Below, piece by piece: positions 62,592 through 64,000 of a stretch of DNA of 64,000 nucleotides. A model generated the notes under the pieces. It saw nothing but the letters and a program-made list of their open reading frames with translations, was not told the origin of the DNA and ran no database searches. Both the position numbers and the translations under genes were made by a program. The stretch comes from CAVPDG01 sp963702535 (GTDB lineage: Bacteria; Chloroflexota; Anaerolineae; Anaerolineales; UBA4823), in NCBI GenBank assembly GCA_963702535.1, contig CAVPDG010000011.1, forward strand, positions 1 to 64,000, read 5' to 3'. Position 1 is the stretch's first letter. The number at the start of each line of letters is the position of its first letter.

Positions 62592-63953
62592 TTATTTTAC
62601 CGCAAAAGCCGAGAGGATACGGGCGATATGCCGGGCGCCTTTCAAATACAGGTCGAGGCGGACGTTTTCGTTGGGGGCGTGGGCTTGCGTGCCGGGGTAG
62701 CCGATGCCGGCAGTGGCGATGGGCAGCTTGAGCTGCTCGATAAAAACATGGTTCGGTCCGGAGCCGCCCAACATGGGTACAAGCTGCATGGGAACACCGT
62801 AAACCGGCTCAGCGGTCTGGGCGACGAGGGATACAAAGGGATCGTTGGGATCGGTGCGGGCAGGCGATTCGCCGCCGAGGAGGGTTACATCGATATCCGA
62901 AAAACCTGCGGCATCGAGGTAGGCACGCAAGCCAGCGAACACTGCTTGCGGCGTCTGGTCTGGCACCAGGCGGAAATCCACTTTAGCGGAGGCGCGGGCA
63001 GGAAGCACGGTTTTTGAGCCGGGACCCTGGTAGCCGGAGGTCAATCCGCAGATGGTGCAGGTAGGCTCGAAGATCTCGGCGATGCGCAGCTCGACGCCGC
63101 CGGTGAGCCCGTTGAGAAACTGCTTCACGCCATAGCGGGTCTGGTACTCCTCGACGACGTCTGGCTGCGCTTGCATGAGCTCGATATCGCGCGGCGTGGG
63201 GGGCTGTACGGGGTCGTAGAACCCGGGAATGCGAACCTTGCCATCCGCACCTTTAATGGCGTTGAGCGCCCAGACCAGGCGCCAGGCGGCATTGGGGAAG
63301 ATGGAGCCGCCAATGCCGGAGTGCACATCGATCTTGGCTGTTTCCACGGAAAGCTCAACGTAACAAATACCGCGCAAACCGAGATCGAGGATGGGCACTT
63401 CGCGGTGATCGACGCGCCCGAACTCCCAGATACAGGCATCGGCAGCCAGTTTTTCCCGATTGCTGTGCACAAAATCGTGCAGGTGCAGGCTGCTGGTCTC
63501 CTCCTCGCCTTCGATCACAAACTTGACGTTGCAGGGAAGGTCGCCGGTTACTGCCAGCAAGGCATCGATGGCAAACAGACGGCTGGTGATATGACCCTTG
63601 TCGTCGCTCACCCCGCGGGCGTAGAGCTTGCCGTCGCGCAGGGTTGGCTCGAAAGGCGGGGTGAGCCAGAGGTCGAGCGGCTCAGCCGGTTGGACATCGT
63701 AGTGGTTGTAAAACAGGAGGGTCTTATCGCTGCGCCCGGCTCTTTCGGCATACACGACCGGCGCGCCGTCCGTGGCAATCGTTTCGACGTGAAAACCACG
63801 CGCCTGGAGCATCTGTCTCACCAGGGCAGCGCACTCGTCCAAGCCCCAATTCTGGGCGGCGACACTGGGCTGGGCTGCCAGCCGGGACAGCTCGGTGATG
63901 CTTTCAGCGAGGTGGGCTTCCAGGTAGGCGTCGATCTTCTCAATATCGTTCAT
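62592..63953 (-). CDS. M20-family metallopeptidase (dipeptidase-like)
   Basis: Zinc-dependent exopeptidase of 453 residues, intact. FYNHYDVQPAEPLDLW has the first metal His and the catalytic Asp two residues later. ARGVSDDKGHI bears the bridging Asp, VIEGEEETSS the general base Glu and metal Glu, and GTQAHAPNENVR the last His. The lid/dimerisation domain (VETAKIDVHSGIGGSIFPNA) is present. It belongs with cytosolic dipeptidases of the CNDP/PepV-DapE superfamily; the substrate is probably a dipeptide or acyl amino acid. ATG at 63953. Confidence 0.93.
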   Translation of the reverse strand: MNDIEKIDAYLEAHLAESITELSRLAAQPSVAAQNWGLDECAALVRQMLQARGFHVETIATDGAPVVYAERAGRSDKTLLFYNHYDVQPAEPLDLWLTPPFEPTLRDGKLYARGVSDDKGHITSRLFAIDALLAVTGDLPCNVKFVIEGEEETSSLHLHDFVHSNREKLAADACIWEFGRVDHREVPILDLGLRGICYVELSVETAKIDVHSGIGGSIFPNAAWRLVWALNAIKGADGKVRIPGFYDPVQPPTPRDIELMQAQPDVVEEYQTRYGVKQFLNGLTGGVELRIAEIFEPTCTICGLTSGYQGPGSKTVLPARASAKVDFRLVPDQTPQAVFAGLRAYLDAAGFSDIDVTLLGGESPARTDPNDPFVSLVAQTAEPVYGVPMQLVPMLGGSGPNHVFIEQLKLPIATAGIGYPGTQAHAPNENVRLDLYLKGARHIARILSAFAVK

Positions 63954-63956
63954 GAC

Positions 63957-64000
63957 CTATTTTTCTCCATGCATATCGTGGATTTTCAGGTTGAATCTGG
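63957..64000 (-). CDS. C-terminal end of an unidentified protein (partial, minus strand)
   Basis: An open minus-strand frame enters at the window edge and ends at TAG 63959-63957, 3 bp before the ATG of the M20 gene. Its last residues are RFNLKIHDMHGEK. The tight spacing suggests an operon with the M20 peptidase. It is too short to identify and could be chance. Confidence 0.3.
   Translation of the reverse strand, partial: RFNLKIHDMHGEK

Noticed and set aside
1..64000. CRISPR arrays, tRNA and rRNA genes
   Set aside because: No regularly spaced repeats, cas genes, tRNA cloverleaf or rRNA signature was recognised on either strand by reading; a tRNAscan/Infernal run would be needed to exclude a tRNA fully.

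Overview
The window looks like a bacterial chromosome segment, most plausibly from Chloroflexota, class Anaerolineae. This is inferred from the mix of families and gene order (gap-pgk-tpiA, MoxR-DUF58-DUF4129, ParB/DUF4032, PhaR/phasin-like genes next to a large exopolysaccharide locus); no rRNA or other marker gene is present to confirm it. Most of the window is GC-rich. A central stretch, roughly 13.5-30.5 kb, is visibly more AT-rich in places.

Layout. 0-4.0 kb: a glycolytic block (gap, pgk, tpiA) and a membrane protein with a zinc-protease-like HEXXH motif overlapping the tpiA stop. 4.1-45.9 kb: one long, almost entirely plus-strand exopolysaccharide/O-antigen-type locus. It opens with a possible extended -10 promoter, a leader of about 250 nt, a small ORF and a NusG paralogue of the RfaH/UpxY/LoaP kind. 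Nucleotide-sugar genes follow (Gfo/Idh dehydrogenase, WecC-like dehydrogenase, WecB/WbpI-like epimerase, Gmd). Next come an ABC exporter (Wzm/Wzt), a nonulosonic-acid cassette (neuB, neuC, neuA), many glycosyltransferases, acetyltransferases and a polymerase, and an IS4-family element. The locus continues with methyltransferases, a CapK-like ligase, a sugar-phosphate transferase with reversed domain order, a LegB-like dehydratase with a nucleotidyltransferase and an aminotransferase, a BY-kinase/Wzz fusion, a second Wzy-like protein, an LMW phosphatase and a GT-C-like membrane protein.

45.9-64 kb: a PhaR-like regulator and a phasin-like protein (minus strand); a metallophosphoesterase plus a ParB/DUF4032 protein; a small winged-helix protein with a palindrome over its own -10; a LiaF-like protein; nicotinate phosphoribosyltransferase; a secreted beta-propeller/peptidase-like protein; DinG; a MoxR-DUF58-membrane-DUF4129 operon; a CBS-ACT protein; and an M20 peptidase.

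A striking property is the number of reading-frame breaks. Between about 9.8 and 36.6 kb most genes, including the transposase, can be read only by changing frame one to five times, with conserved motifs preserved on both sides of each break. Single frame breaks also occur at 40.8, 47.4, 49.86, 54.05 and 54.9 kb, while 0-9.8 kb and 55-64 kb are clean. This pattern fits consensus indel errors in part of the assembly better than decay, but remnants with internal deletions (wzt copy at 13.4 kb, glycosyltransferase stub at 14.6 kb) and a diverged 1.39-kb duplication (10.9-12.6 kb) indicate real rearrangement too. For broken genes I give the span over which the family can be followed; the protein must be read as a composite.
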